From: Diaminobutyricibacter sp. McL0608
Lineage (GTDB): Bacteria > Actinomycetota > Actinomycetes > Actinomycetales > Microbacteriaceae
NCBI RefSeq assembly: GCF_039613825.1
Contig: NZ_CP154826.1
Location: forward strand, 2,046,001-2,110,000
Reading direction: 5' to 3'
DNA length: 64,000 nucleotides
Positions within the stretch are counted from its first letter, which is position 1, and the number at the start of each line of letters is the position of its first letter. The notes under the pieces are model-generated. The model worked only from the letters and a program-made list of their open reading frames with translations. It had not been told where the DNA came from and ran no database searches. Both the position numbers and the translations under genes were made by a program. This document shows, piece by piece, positions 33,440-41,460 of this stretch.

Positions 33440-34005
33440 ACCCGCACAGGATCCGGCTGAACTTCTTATTCGTCGGCTATCTCGTCCTGCTCGTCTGGAT
33501 CGTGCTGTGGAAGCTCGGAGTCCCCTATATCGGAGGCGGCGCCTTGCGGGAGATCAAACTCATCCCGTTCGTCGCCGCGGACGGGTTCGGTACCAGTAAC
33601 CCGCTCGAAGTCCTCGTGAATGTCGTGCTCTTCGTCCCTTTCGGGGCCTATCTCGGCGTCCTCAGGCCTTCCTGGCGGTGGTGGAAGACCGCCGGCGTGA
33701 TCGCCGTGTCGAGCCTGCTGTTGGAGGTGACCCAGTACGTGCTCGCCATCGGGAGCTCCGACATCAGCGACGTCATCTCCAATACCGCGGGCGGACTCGC
33801 CGGGCTCGGACTGCTCGCACTGGCACGCCGCAGGCTCCAAGCGAGGACCGGCGCCCTCCTGCTGCGGTGGCTCACTCTGGGAACCGTGGTCGCGATGCTC
33901 GCGACCGCCATCCTCGTCGCCTCCCCCTTGCGCTATGCGCCTCCGCCGGACGCCGGCCGTCTCCATGCCCCCGAGCATCTCGGAAGGGATCGCGGCAGTC
34001 CTTAA
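33436..34005 (+). CDS. VanZ-family membrane protein
   Basis: A 189-residue protein with four to five transmembrane helices and the VanZ pattern: NFLFVGYLVLLVWIVLWKLG, then IKLIPFVAADG, NPLEVLVNVVLFVPFGAYLG and LLLEVTQYVLAIGSSDISDVI. VanZ is known to raise low-level teicoplanin resistance by an unclear mechanism. The GTG start overlaps the vanY stop. The last bases overlap the convergent VOC gene by 4. Confidence 0.9.
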   Translation: MNPHRIRLNFLFVGYLVLLVWIVLWKLGVPYIGGGALREIKLIPFVAADGFGTSNPLEVLVNVVLFVPFGAYLGVLRPSWRWWKTAGVIAVSSLLLEVTQYVLAIGSSDISDVISNTAGGLAGLGLLALARRRLQARTGALLLRWLTLGTVVAMLATAILVASPLRYAPPPDAGRLHAPEHLGRDRGSP

Positions 34006-34388
34006 GCTTCTGCCCGAGTGCCGGCTGCGTCTTGAATGTAGACGAGTCCGTTCCCGAACGGATCGTCGAAGAAGAACATCGGAGATCCACCGCCCAGGGA
34101 GATCGGCTCGTCGTTGTGGAGGGTAATGCCTGCTTCCTTGACCCGCGAGAACGCACTCTCCGCGTCCGCGGTGCCCAGACGCAGGGCGACCGGGATCTCG
34201 CTGTCAGCGGGAATCAGCACGATGCCCACGGACGAACCCGGCGGCACCACCTCGATCATCCGCGCACCGGGCCACGGCTCGCCGTCGAAACGCACCTCGC
34301 AGCCGAGCACATCGCGGTAGAACGCCAGGGCCTTGTCCTGATCCGGAACCGGGACCGTCACGCTGAGCACTTTCGTCGTCATCGCCAT
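34002..34388 (-). CDS. VOC-superfamily (glyoxalase/bleomycin-resistance-like) protein
   Basis: A 128-residue protein with the paired beta-alpha-beta-beta-beta modules of the vicinal oxygen chelate fold: VPDQDKALAFYRDVLGCEV, then MIEVVPPGSSVGIVLI, and MFFFDDPFGNGLVYIQD. It probably binds a metal and a small substrate; no specific reaction can be named. ATGs at 34388 and 34382 are both possible. Confidence 0.88.
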   Translation of the reverse strand: MAMTTKVLSVTVPVPDQDKALAFYRDVLGCEVRFDGEPWPGARMIEVVPPGSSVGIVLIPADSEIPVALRLGTADAESAFSRVKEAGITLHNDEPISLGGGSPMFFFDDPFGNGLVYIQDAAGTRAEA

Positions 34389-34502
34389 GCTGACAGACTC
34401 GTACGCGCGATCCCGTCATGGGAAAAAGAGAGACCTACTGCCCGAAAGCAACACAGGTGTCGTCGTGGGTGCCGATCCGAGGTGTAACGGTAGCCTGAGC
34501 AC

Positions 34503-34796
34503 ATGCGGGGGCGAATCGTCATGTGGATCGTTCTGGGAGCGGCCATAGTCCTGGTGTTCATCGGCGCAGCCGTGCTGCTGTTCGTGCCCGTCTCCTTCGG
34601 ATGGGTCGGATACGCGACAGTCGCGAACTCGGCATCGTTCGAGTTCTCCGGGATGTATCCACTCACACCCGAACGGGCCGCTGGAGCCCTCTGCGTCATT
34701 GTGGGTCTCTTGCTTGGCGCAGTTGTCCTCGGCTGGGTTCTCGGTCGCCGATCGGCGGTGCGGTCTCGCTTTCGGACAGACCCGTCCGACGAATGA
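34503..34796 (+). CDS. Small two-helix membrane protein
   Basis: A 97-residue protein with helices at about residues 7-30 (WIVLGAAIVLVFIGAAVLLF) and 60-81 (GALCVIVGLLLGAVVLGWVL), separated by an extracellular loop of about 30 residues, and with a basic C-terminus. No family is recognised. It stands alone, divergent from the VOC gene and convergent with the DeoR regulator. Confidence 0.65.
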   Translation: MRGRIVMWIVLGAAIVLVFIGAAVLLFVPVSFGWVGYATVANSASFEFSGMYPLTPERAAGALCVIVGLLLGAVVLGWVLGRRSAVRSRFRTDPSDE

Positions 34797-34808
34797 CGTG
34801 AGTCGCCG

Positions 34809-34828
34809 CCGGGACGGAACCCGTCCGG
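34809..34828. terminator. Weak hairpin between convergent genes
   Basis: CCG(G)GACGG-AAC-CCGTCCGG forms an 8-bp stem with one bulge, directly before the stop of the DeoR-family gene and after the small membrane gene. Confidence 0.4.
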
Positions 34829-35644
34829 TCAGTCCACGTCGACGACGACGACTTCGACGTCGGCCGCGCGCAGCCGGTCGAGTTCGGCCGGATCTGCGGT
34901 GCTGTCCGTGATCAGCATCGCCACCTGCGCGATGTCGGCGATCGGCGCGAGGGCGACCCCGCCGATCTTCGAGCCGTCGGCCACGACGACCGTGCGCTGC
35001 GCTTTCGCCACCATGGCCCGGTTGGTCCGAGCCTCGGTCTCGTCGTGCGTCGTCACTCCGCTCGTCGCGTTGATGCCGTCCGCTCCGAGGATGGCAGTGC
35101 CCACGTTCACGGCATTGAACGTGCTCTCAGCGAGCGCCCCGACGAGTTCCAGCGACTGAGGCCGCAGGAAACCGCCGGTCATGACGACGCGCACCCCGGC
35201 ATATCCGGAGAGCAGGTTCGCGATGGTCAGGGAGTTCGTGACCACAGCGATGTCGCGGTGGTTGGCCAGCGCACGTGCGACGCTCGCGGTGGTCGTACCG
35301 CCGCTCAGCGCGATGACGTGCCGCTCGGACGGGAGCCGCTGCACCATCGCCTTCGCGATCGCGCGTTTCGCCTCCTGGAACCGGGTGTCGCGAAGGGCGA
35401 CGGGGATCTCGCGACCGCGCTCGAGCGCTGACACTCCCCCGTGCGTCCTCACGATCAGGTGCTGGTCGGCGAGATCCGAGAGGTCACGGCGCGCAGTCGC
35501 CGCGGAGATTCCGAGCGTGTCGGAAAGTTCGGAGAGGCTGATCGACCCGCGTTCCGAGACGAGATCCAGGATCTCCACCATGCGCTGGGCGCGGCGCCCC
35601 GAGGTGACACGTGCGATCAGGGATTGGGCTGCCGGAGCGTCCAT
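34829..35644 (-). CDS. DeoR-family transcriptional repressor of the carbohydrate island
   Basis: A 271-residue regulator with an N-terminal DeoR winged HTH (SISLSELSDTLGISAATARR, then HLIVRTHGGV) and a C-terminal sugar-phosphate sensor domain (HVIALSGGTTTASVARAL, then VVVADGSKIGG and a final VEVVVVDVD). DeoR proteins usually sense a phosphorylated sugar intermediate. The ATG at 35644 follows GAAAGGA; the open frame continues far upstream only as the shadow of the opposite gene. It is divergent from the GH4 gene, with an operator-like palindrome between them. Confidence 0.92.
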   Translation of the reverse strand: MDAPAAQSLIARVTSGRRAQRMVEILDLVSERGSISLSELSDTLGISAATARRDLSDLADQHLIVRTHGGVSALERGREIPVALRDTRFQEAKRAIAKAMVQRLPSERHVIALSGGTTTASVARALANHRDIAVVTNSLTIANLLSGYAGVRVVMTGGFLRPQSLELVGALAESTFNAVNVGTAILGADGINATSGVTTHDETEARTNRAMVAKAQRTVVVADGSKIGGVALAPIADIAQVAMLITDSTADPAELDRLRAADVEVVVVDVD

Positions 35645-35676
35645 GTCCAGTCCTTTCGACGAGCTGATTGCAAATC

Positions 35677-35693
35677 GATCAATCAATTTGATC
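35677..35693. promoter_or_regulatory. Operator-like inverted repeat between deoR-type gene and GH4
   Basis: GATCAA-TCAAT-TTGATC is a perfect 6-bp inverted repeat in an AT-rich intergenic segment of 111 bases. It lies 33 bases before the repressor start and 63 before the GH4 start, the expected place of a shared DeoR operator. Confidence 0.55.
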
Positions 35694-35755
35694 ACTTTAT
35701 CCGCAATTCGCTCATTTCGTTGCGCGGAGTAGACAGAGTATCGCAAAATCGCACC

Positions 35756-37072
35756 ATGCCCCAGATTGTTTTCCTCGGCGCGGGAAGCGTCGTCTTCACC
35801 CGCCAGTTGCTCGCCGACCTCTTCCGATTCGACGACCTGCCTCCGCTGCGCATCGTCCTGCACGACATCAACCCGGAACGCCTCGACGTCGCCCGCGGAA
35901 CCGCGGAGCAGGTCGCGGCACGCTTCGGCCGCACGGCCGAGATCGTCGCGACCCTCGATCGCCGCGAGGCGCTGACCGGCGCTGACTTCGTGATCAACAT
36001 GATCCAGGTCGGCGGAATCGCGGCCACCAAAGTCGACCTGGAAGTACCGGCTGCGGCCGGCCTGCTCCAGACCATCGGCGACACGACCGGTGTCGGAGGC
36101 GTCTTCCGCGGCCTGCGCACGTTCCCCGTCCTGTCGGGTATCGCCGCCGACATGCTCGACCTGTGCCCGGACGCCTGGTTCCTCAACTACACCAACCCGA
36201 TGGCGATGAACGTCTGGTGGATGTCGGTCGTGGCTCCCGAGATCAAGACAGTCGGCCTCTGCCACAGCGTCTACTGGACCGTGCACGACCTCTGCGAACT
36301 GATCGGCGTTCCGATGGAGGGCACGCACTTCCGCGCTGCCGGCGTAAACCACCAGGCCTGGCTGGTCGAGTGGTCGCGCGACGGCGAAGACCTCTATCCC
36401 CGTCTGCGCGAAGCGATCGAGCGCGACCCCGAGCTCCGCCGTCGTGTGCGCGTTGAGATCTTCAGCCGCGTCGGCTACTACCCCACCGAGACCAGCGAGC
36501 ACTCCTCCGAGTACCTCTCCTGGTTCCTGCGCTCGCCCGAGCAGATCGAGAAGTTCCGCCTGCGGCCGCTCGAGTACATCGGCATCTCGGAGGAGAACGT
36601 CGCCGAGTTCGAGCACGCGAAGACTGCGCTGGCGGCCGGCGAGCCCCTTGAACTCGAAGACGGCGCAGCCGAGTACGCACCACAGGTCATCCACTCGATC
36701 CTGACCGGGACGGAGCGGACGATCCACGCGAACGTCGTCAACCGCGGACTGATCGACAATCTTCCCGAAGGCGCGGTCGTCGAAGTTCCCACCCTGGTCG
36801 ACGCGACAGGCGTTCATCCCCTGCCGTTCGGCGCCATCCCGGCCCAGGGGGCCGCCTTCAACCGCACCTACCTCTCGGTGGCCGAGCTCACGATCGAAGC
36901 GGCACGCACCGGCGACCCGGAGCTCGTGCGCCGCGCGGTCCTCACCGACCCGAACGCCGCCTCGTCGCTCACACCGGAGCAGATCTGGGACCTCTGCGAC
37001 GAGCTCATCGCACGACACGCGCCTCTCCTGCCGGTCGCACTCGGCGGCACGCTCGAGACGTCGGTGCTGTGA
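35756..37072 (+). CDS. Glycoside hydrolase family 4, probable alpha-galactosidase
   Basis: A 438-residue NAD- and metal-dependent glycosidase. The dinucleotide site is at the N-terminus (IVFLGAGSVVFTRQLLADLF). The sequence NYTNPMAMNVWW precedes the metal ligands Cys169 and His199 in CHSV (169-172) and GVNHQAW. The CHSV form is the one associated with alpha-galactosidases rather than 6-phospho-glycosidases within GH4, which fits an ABC-imported, unphosphorylated substrate. No signal peptide is present, so it acts in the cytoplasm. The ATG at 35756 is chosen by the NAD-site position. It overlaps the aldolase gene as GTGA. An alpha-N-acetylgalactosaminidase or related specificity cannot be excluded. 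Confidence 0.88.
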   Translation: MPQIVFLGAGSVVFTRQLLADLFRFDDLPPLRIVLHDINPERLDVARGTAEQVAARFGRTAEIVATLDRREALTGADFVINMIQVGGIAATKVDLEVPAAAGLLQTIGDTTGVGGVFRGLRTFPVLSGIAADMLDLCPDAWFLNYTNPMAMNVWWMSVVAPEIKTVGLCHSVYWTVHDLCELIGVPMEGTHFRAAGVNHQAWLVEWSRDGEDLYPRLREAIERDPELRRRVRVEIFSRVGYYPTETSEHSSEYLSWFLRSPEQIEKFRLRPLEYIGISEENVAEFEHAKTALAAGEPLELEDGAAEYAPQVIHSILTGTERTIHANVVNRGLIDNLPEGAVVEVPTLVDATGVHPLPFGAIPAQGAAFNRTYLSVAELTIEAARTGDPELVRRAVLTDPNAASSLTPEQIWDLCDELIARHAPLLPVALGGTLETSVL

Positions 37073-37929
37073 CGCTCGCCACGACGAGTGAGCTGATCTC
37101 TGCGGCGGCAGCCTCAGGCAGGGCGATTGCGGCGTTCAACGTGCTCTCGCTCGACCATGCCGAGGCCGTCGCCGCGGGTGCCGCGTCGGTCGGGTCGCCC
37201 GCGCTCCTGCAGATCAGTGAGAACGCGATCGCATTCCGCGGCTCACCCGAACCGCTGCTCGCAGCGTGTCGCGAGATCGCTGCAGCGTCGGATGCGCCCC
37301 TCGGCATCCATCTCGACCACATCGAGGACCCTAGGCTCGTGGCGCGTGTGCTGGCAAATGCGACCGAGTTCGGGGTCGGCTCGATCATGTTCGACGCATC
37401 GAAGCTGGACTATGCGGACAATGTCGCCGCCACCCGCGACGTCGTCGCACGGGCGCACGATGCGGGCGTGTGGGTGGAGGCGGAGCTCGGCGAGATCGGC
37501 GGAAAGGACGGCGCGCACGCGCCGGGAGTCCGCACCGACCCGGGCGAGGCAGCGGCGTTCGTCGAGGCTACCGGAGTCGACGGTCTCGCCGTCGCCGTGG
37601 GCAGCTCCCACGCGATGCTGGACCGGTCGGCACAGCTCGATCTGGAGCTCATCGCACGGCTCGCGGAGGCGGTCCCGGTCCCCCTGGTCCTGCACGGATC
37701 CTCGGGCGTCGCAGACGAGGTGATCGCGGCGGCCGTGGCATCGGGCATCCGAAAGGTGAATGTCGGCACAGCGCTCAACATCGCTTTCACAGCCTCACTT
37801 CGGGAGGCACTCAGCGCGCAGCCCGACGCGGTCGACCCGCGCCGTTACACCCGCGACGCCCGCGCTGGGATGGTCGCCCTGGTCGGCCGGTTCTGCACGG
37901 TCGTGGCCGGGGCACGGCAGCCCGCCTGA
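37069..37929 (+). CDS. Class II ketose-bisphosphate aldolase (tagatose/fructose type)
   Basis: A 286-residue zinc aldolase. Motifs are FNVLSLDHAEA near the N-terminus, the zinc-binding GIHLDH, a second helix EAELGEIGGKDG, VAVGSSHAM in place of the usual substrate loop, VPLVLHGSSG and GIRKVNVGTALN. It splits tagatose- or fructose-1,6-bisphosphate into dihydroxyacetone phosphate and glyceraldehyde-3-phosphate. The neighbouring SIS isomerase and LacC-like kinase favour the tagatose form (GatY/KbaY type), by inference. The GTG start is coupled to the GH4 stop, and a terminator follows 11 bases after the stop. Confidence 0.88.
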   Translation: MTLATTSELISAAAASGRAIAAFNVLSLDHAEAVAAGAASVGSPALLQISENAIAFRGSPEPLLAACREIAAASDAPLGIHLDHIEDPRLVARVLANATEFGVGSIMFDASKLDYADNVAATRDVVARAHDAGVWVEAELGEIGGKDGAHAPGVRTDPGEAAAFVEATGVDGLAVAVGSSHAMLDRSAQLDLELIARLAEAVPVPLVLHGSSGVADEVIAAAVASGIRKVNVGTALNIAFTASLREALSAQPDAVDPRRYTRDARAGMVALVGRFCTVVAGARQPA

Positions 37930-37940
37930 CGCCGAGCGAG

Positions 37941-37971
37941 GCTCCGGCGGGTGCCACTCCCCCGCCGGAGC
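37941..37971 (+). terminator. Terminator after the GH4-aldolase pair
   Basis: GCTCCGGCGGG-TGCCACTCC-CCCGCCGGAGC: a perfect 11-bp stem with a 9-base loop. It separates the GH4-aldolase transcript from the SIS-ABC-kinase transcript. Confidence 0.8.
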
Positions 37972-37998
37972 GCTCAGTGTCGTCTGCGAACCCTCGTG

Positions 37999-38057
37999 CC
38001 GTCTGACGTCGTTGACGCGGGCACGCGGCTGTCGCACGCACGCCCGTCGTCAGACGG
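37999..38057. repeat. 10-bp inverted repeat with a 39-base loop
   Basis: CCGTCTGACG (37999-38008) and CGTCAGACGG (38048-38057) are perfect complements. They lie in the 301-base gap between the aldolase and the SIS gene, upstream of the promoter. They could be two half-sites for a regulator or part of a leader structure. Confidence 0.5.
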
Positions 38058-38122
38058 AATTCTGCGCGAGCGAACCCGTCGTCGCGCGCCCTTCGGAAAC
38101 ACCTCTGTAACAAACGATCAGC

Positions 38123-38167
38123 CAGAGTGAGCGATATGCACAGAATTGTTGTCAATCGCTCACTCTG
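38123..38167. promoter_or_regulatory. 13-bp inverted repeat bracketing a -35 element, probable operator
   Basis: CAGAGTGAGCGAT (38123-38135) and ATCGCTCACTCTG (38155-38167) are perfectly complementary, separated by 19 bases. The -35 hexamer lies just inside the right arm. A dimeric repressor bound here would block the promoter of the SIS-ABC-kinase operon. It does not resemble the GATCAA repeat upstream of GH4. Confidence 0.7.
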
Positions 38168-38177
38168 CGCCAATGAT
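38149..38177 (+). promoter_or_regulatory. Probable promoter of the SIS-ABC-kinase operon
   Basis: TTGTCA (38149-38154), a 17-base spacer and AATGAT (38172-38177), followed by about 45 bases of leader and an AGGAG site before the GTG at 38231. Confidence 0.55.
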
Positions 38178-38230
38178 AAGTCCAACGCGCACGGAGAGCG
38201 CAGCACCGATTACAACCACAGGAGCACCAC

Positions 38231-39112
38231 GTGACACTGACTTCCCGCGAAATCGCCAGCCAGCCCGCCATCTGGCGTGAGGCGCTGGAGACGCGCGCAG
38301 ACCGCGCAGCCGAGCTGCTCACAATGCCGGGCGCCCGGATGCTCGTCCTCGGCTGCGGCACCTCGGCCTTCATGGCCGAGTCGTTCGCTACGCTGCGCGA
38401 GCAGGCAGGGTTCGGCGTGACCGATGCCGCCTACGCCTCGGAGCCGTGGGCCTGGCGCGACTACGACGCGGTCGTCGTTCTCAGCCGCTCCGGCACGACC
38501 ACGGAGGTCGTCGAAGCACTCGACGCACTTCCGGCGGGCGTGCGCACGATCGCTGTCACGGGCGTCGCCGACTCCCCCATCGCTGAACGTGTCGACGACG
38601 TACTGCTTCTCGATTTCGCCGACGAGGAGTCGGTCGTGCAGACCCGCTTCCCGACCACGTTCCTCCTGCTCGCCCGCTCGGCGTTCGGTGAGAACGTGAA
38701 CGGGCTGCCTGCCGCCGCCGAAGCGAGCCTGTCCCGTCCGCTCGACCTCGACATCGCGGACCTCACCCACTTCGTCTACCTCGGTAGCGGCTGGACCTAC
38801 GGATTGGCGCAGGAGGCAGCACTCAAGATCCGTGAGGCCGCACAGGCCTGGGCCGAGTCGTACCCGATGCTCGACTACCGGCACGGTCCGCTTGCGGTCG
38901 CCGACAGTCGCTCGATCGTCTGGATCATCGGCCGCGCAGAGCCGACACTGGTTGCCGACATCGAGCGCACCGGCGCCACTGTGCGCGTCGGAACGGCCGA
39001 CCCGCTGATCGAACTCGCACAGGCGCAGCGCCTTGCCGTCGCGATCGCAGAGCGCAGCGGACTGAACCCGGATGCCCCTCGGCACCTGACCCGTTCGATC
39101 GTCCTCGGCTAA
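38231..39112 (+). CDS. SIS-domain sugar-phosphate isomerase/deaminase (AgaS-like)
   Basis: A 293-residue protein with two SIS folds. MLVLGCGTSAFMAES and VVLSRSGTTTEVVEALDAL form the first. VYLGSGWTYGLAQEAALKIREA and the E-SYPMLDYRHGPLAV segment form the second. This is the layout of GlmS-like isomerase domains and of AgaS (galactosamine-6-phosphate deaminase/isomerase). It would turn an aldose- or amino-sugar-phosphate into tagatose- or fructose-6-phosphate. GTG start with an AGGAG site. First gene of the second transcript. Confidence 0.85.
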   Translation: MTLTSREIASQPAIWREALETRADRAAELLTMPGARMLVLGCGTSAFMAESFATLREQAGFGVTDAAYASEPWAWRDYDAVVVLSRSGTTTEVVEALDALPAGVRTIAVTGVADSPIAERVDDVLLLDFADEESVVQTRFPTTFLLLARSAFGENVNGLPAAAEASLSRPLDLDIADLTHFVYLGSGWTYGLAQEAALKIREAAQAWAESYPMLDYRHGPLAVADSRSIVWIIGRAEPTLVADIERTGATVRVGTADPLIELAQAQRLAVAIAERSGLNPDAPRHLTRSIVLG

Positions 39113-39172
39113 CGTCCAGCATCCGCCATAGCAGAATATCAGTCACCAAGAACCCGAGAAGAGGAACCGAAG

Positions 39173-40489
39173 ATGTTGACTCCACTCCATAAGCGCGTGC
39201 TCCGCGCTTCCAGCGTGCTGGCCGCCACGGGCGTGCTCGTCGCGCTCGCCGGCTGCAGCGGATCGCAGGGCGCGACCACGCTCGACACCAAGGCCAAGAC
39301 CACCATCCAGGTATGGTCGGGCCAGACCGACGTGGCCGAGACTGCGATCGAAGGGCTCGCGAAGGACTTCGAGAAGGCCCACCCCAACGTCACGGTGGAC
39401 CTCTCCCCCGGAGCGTCCTCGACCGACCAGCTGCTGCAGAAGCTCTCGGCGGGGTTCGCCGGCGACCAGTACCCGGACATGTCGTACGCGTTCGGTTCCT
39501 GGGCCGGCCAGCTGGAGGGTTCTGGACGCACCCTCGACATCTCGGCCGAGGTCAAGAAGCCCGAAGTCAAGTGGGACGAGTTCACGGCAGCCGCCCGCGG
39601 CACCGCCCAGCCGACCGGCAACAAGGTCATCGGGTTCCCCGCGGTCGTCGACAACATCGGCCTGCTCTACAACAAGACCCTGTTCGACAAAGCGGGTCTC
39701 GCCTACCCGACCCCCGACTGGACCTGGGACGACTTCCGGAACGCTGCGAAGAAGCTGACCGACTCGGCCAACCACGTCTACGGCTACGGATACTCCGTCT
39801 CGGGCAGCGAAGAGACCACCTGGCAGTTCTGGCCGCACCTCTGGCAGAACGGCGGTTCCATCATGAACAGCGCCGGCACCAAGTCGGAGTTCGCCTCCCC
39901 CGCCGGCGACGACGCGCTCACCTTCCTGCAGTCGATGGCGGTCGACGACAAGAGCGTCTACCTCGACCAGACCGATGAGAAGTTCGGGCAGCTCTTCGTG
40001 AGCAACCGCATCGGGATGATCACCTCTGGTCCGTGGGAGCTGTCAGACCTCAAGACCGGTGGCACGAAGTACGGCGTGGTGCAGCTGCCGGGCACGAAGG
40101 GCGACCACCAGACCGTGTCCGGCCCGGACATCTGGGCGCTGTTCGACCACCACGACAAGAACCGCGCATACTGGGCCACCCAGTTCGCTGAGTGGCTCAC
40201 CTCGCCCGCCCAGGACGAGCGTTTCAACGTCGCGGTCGGCAACCTGCCCCTGCGCTCATCGGAGGCCACGTCGGACGCCGTGAAGAAGGAGTCCGCGACC
40301 TACCCTGGTTACGGCGTCTTCGTCGCCAATTCGCAGAACGTCAAGCAGACGCGCCCGACGAGCAAGGGGTACGCCGACCTTTCGGTAGCGATCGGCAAGG
40401 CGATCTCCTTCGTGCTCCAGGGCCAGGGAGAACCGAAGAGCGCTCTCGACCAGGCGGCGAAGACGACCGACGCCAGTCTTAGCAAGTAG
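39173..40489 (+). CDS. ABC transporter sugar-binding lipoprotein
   Basis: A 438-residue family 1 extracellular solute-binding protein. The lipoprotein signal ends at Cys28 in VALAGCSG. The mature protein shows the usual fold landmarks (TIQVWSGQTDV, NIGLLYNKTLFDKAGL, TWDDFRNAAKKL, RIGMITSGPWEL). It captures an oligo- or monosaccharide outside the membrane and delivers it to the two permeases that follow. A GAGGAA site precedes the ATG. No ATPase is encoded in this cluster, so a shared MsiK-type ATPase elsewhere is likely. Confidence 0.93.
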   Translation: MLTPLHKRVLRASSVLAATGVLVALAGCSGSQGATTLDTKAKTTIQVWSGQTDVAETAIEGLAKDFEKAHPNVTVDLSPGASSTDQLLQKLSAGFAGDQYPDMSYAFGSWAGQLEGSGRTLDISAEVKKPEVKWDEFTAAARGTAQPTGNKVIGFPAVVDNIGLLYNKTLFDKAGLAYPTPDWTWDDFRNAAKKLTDSANHVYGYGYSVSGSEETTWQFWPHLWQNGGSIMNSAGTKSEFASPAGDDALTFLQSMAVDDKSVYLDQTDEKFGQLFVSNRIGMITSGPWELSDLKTGGTKYGVVQLPGTKGDHQTVSGPDIWALFDHHDKNRAYWATQFAEWLTSPAQDERFNVAVGNLPLRSSEATSDAVKKESATYPGYGVFVANSQNVKQTRPTSKGYADLSVAIGKAISFVLQGQGEPKSALDQAAKTTDASLSK

Positions 40490-40509
40490 CAGTGGAGCGT
40501 GGATGACCG

Positions 40510-41460
40510 ATGGCTGACATGACCTCGCAAACCGTCGCACGACAGACGACACCCGATGCGACCAGCTCCCGCCGCCTCAAGCGGCGGCGGGGGCTGATGT
40601 CGGCCCTCACCGGGTGGGGGTTCGTAGCCCCCGCCACTGTGATCATCCTGGGACTTTCGATCTTCCCGGCGATCTGGGCTTTTGTGCTGTCCTTCCAGAG
40701 CTGGGACGGTTTCAACCAGGCGACCTGGGTCGGCGGCCAGAACTATGTGGACCTGGTCAGTGATGCAGATTTCTGGAACGCCGTCTCCAACACCGCCGGC
40801 TTCACGCTCCTCTTCGTCCCGTCGTCGGTGCTCGCAGGGCTGTTCCTCGCGGTCGCACTGAACCGGCGCATCCGCTGGATGGGTTTCTACCGCACGGCGA
40901 TCTTCGTTCCGTTCGTGGCTTCCGCTGCTTCGACGGGCATCCTCTCGACCTACCTGTTCAGCCCGCAATTCGGACTGGTCAACAACGTGCTCCGTGTGCT
41001 CCACCTGCCGCAGCAGGGCTGGCTGGACGACCCGAAGCAGGCGATGCTGGTGATCGCGATCATGTCCCTCTGGGGTTCCGCGGCGTTCACGACGGTGATC
41101 TACCTCGCCGCGCTGCAGGATGTGCCTTCCGAGTTGATCGAGGCGGCGCGTATCGACGGCGCGAACCGCTGGCAGACCTTCTGGCGCATCGTCTGGCCAC
41201 AGCTGGCCCCGGTCACCGTCTTCGTGGTCATCTGGCAGACCATCGAGGCGATCCAGCTCTTCGACCTCGTCTACACCACGACACGCGGCGGCCCACTGGA
41301 TGCCACCAAGACGATCGTCTACTTCCTGTACGACAAGGCGTTCCACGCGTTGCAGTTCGGCTACGGCTCGGCCGCGGCTTACGTTCTCTTCGCGGTCACG
41401 CTGCTCATCACGATCGGCGTCGTCGTGTTCTCGCGACGCCGAGGTTCGGAGGCTTTCTGA
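40510..41460 (+). CDS. ABC sugar transporter permease 1 (MalF type)
   Basis: A 316-residue permease with six transmembrane helices and the cytoplasmic EAA loop (ELIEAARIDGANRWQTFW), the contact site for the ATPase. An N-terminal basic extension (SSRRLKRRRGLM) precedes the first helix. It lies 20 bases after the binding-protein gene, and its stop overlaps the next start as TGATG. Confidence 0.92.
   Translation: MADMTSQTVARQTTPDATSSRRLKRRRGLMSALTGWGFVAPATVIILGLSIFPAIWAFVLSFQSWDGFNQATWVGGQNYVDLVSDADFWNAVSNTAGFTLLFVPSSVLAGLFLAVALNRRIRWMGFYRTAIFVPFVASAASTGILSTYLFSPQFGLVNNVLRVLHLPQQGWLDDPKQAMLVIAIMSLWGSAAFTTVIYLAALQDVPSELIEAARIDGANRWQTFWRIVWPQLAPVTVFVVIWQTIEAIQLFDLVYTTTRGGPLDATKTIVYFLYDKAFHALQFGYGSAAAYVLFAVTLLITIGVVVFSRRRGSEAF

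Noticed and set aside
32025-34005. A complete vancomycin-resistance operon
   Set aside because: Only vanY- and vanZ-like genes and a two-component pair are present; vanH, vanA-type ligase and vanX are absent.
34829-37018. A 729-residue minus-strand frame running from the DeoR gene across the GH4 gene
   Set aside because: Only the 271 residues from 35644 have protein character; the rest is the high-GC antisense of GH4, and a ribosome binding site fits 35644.
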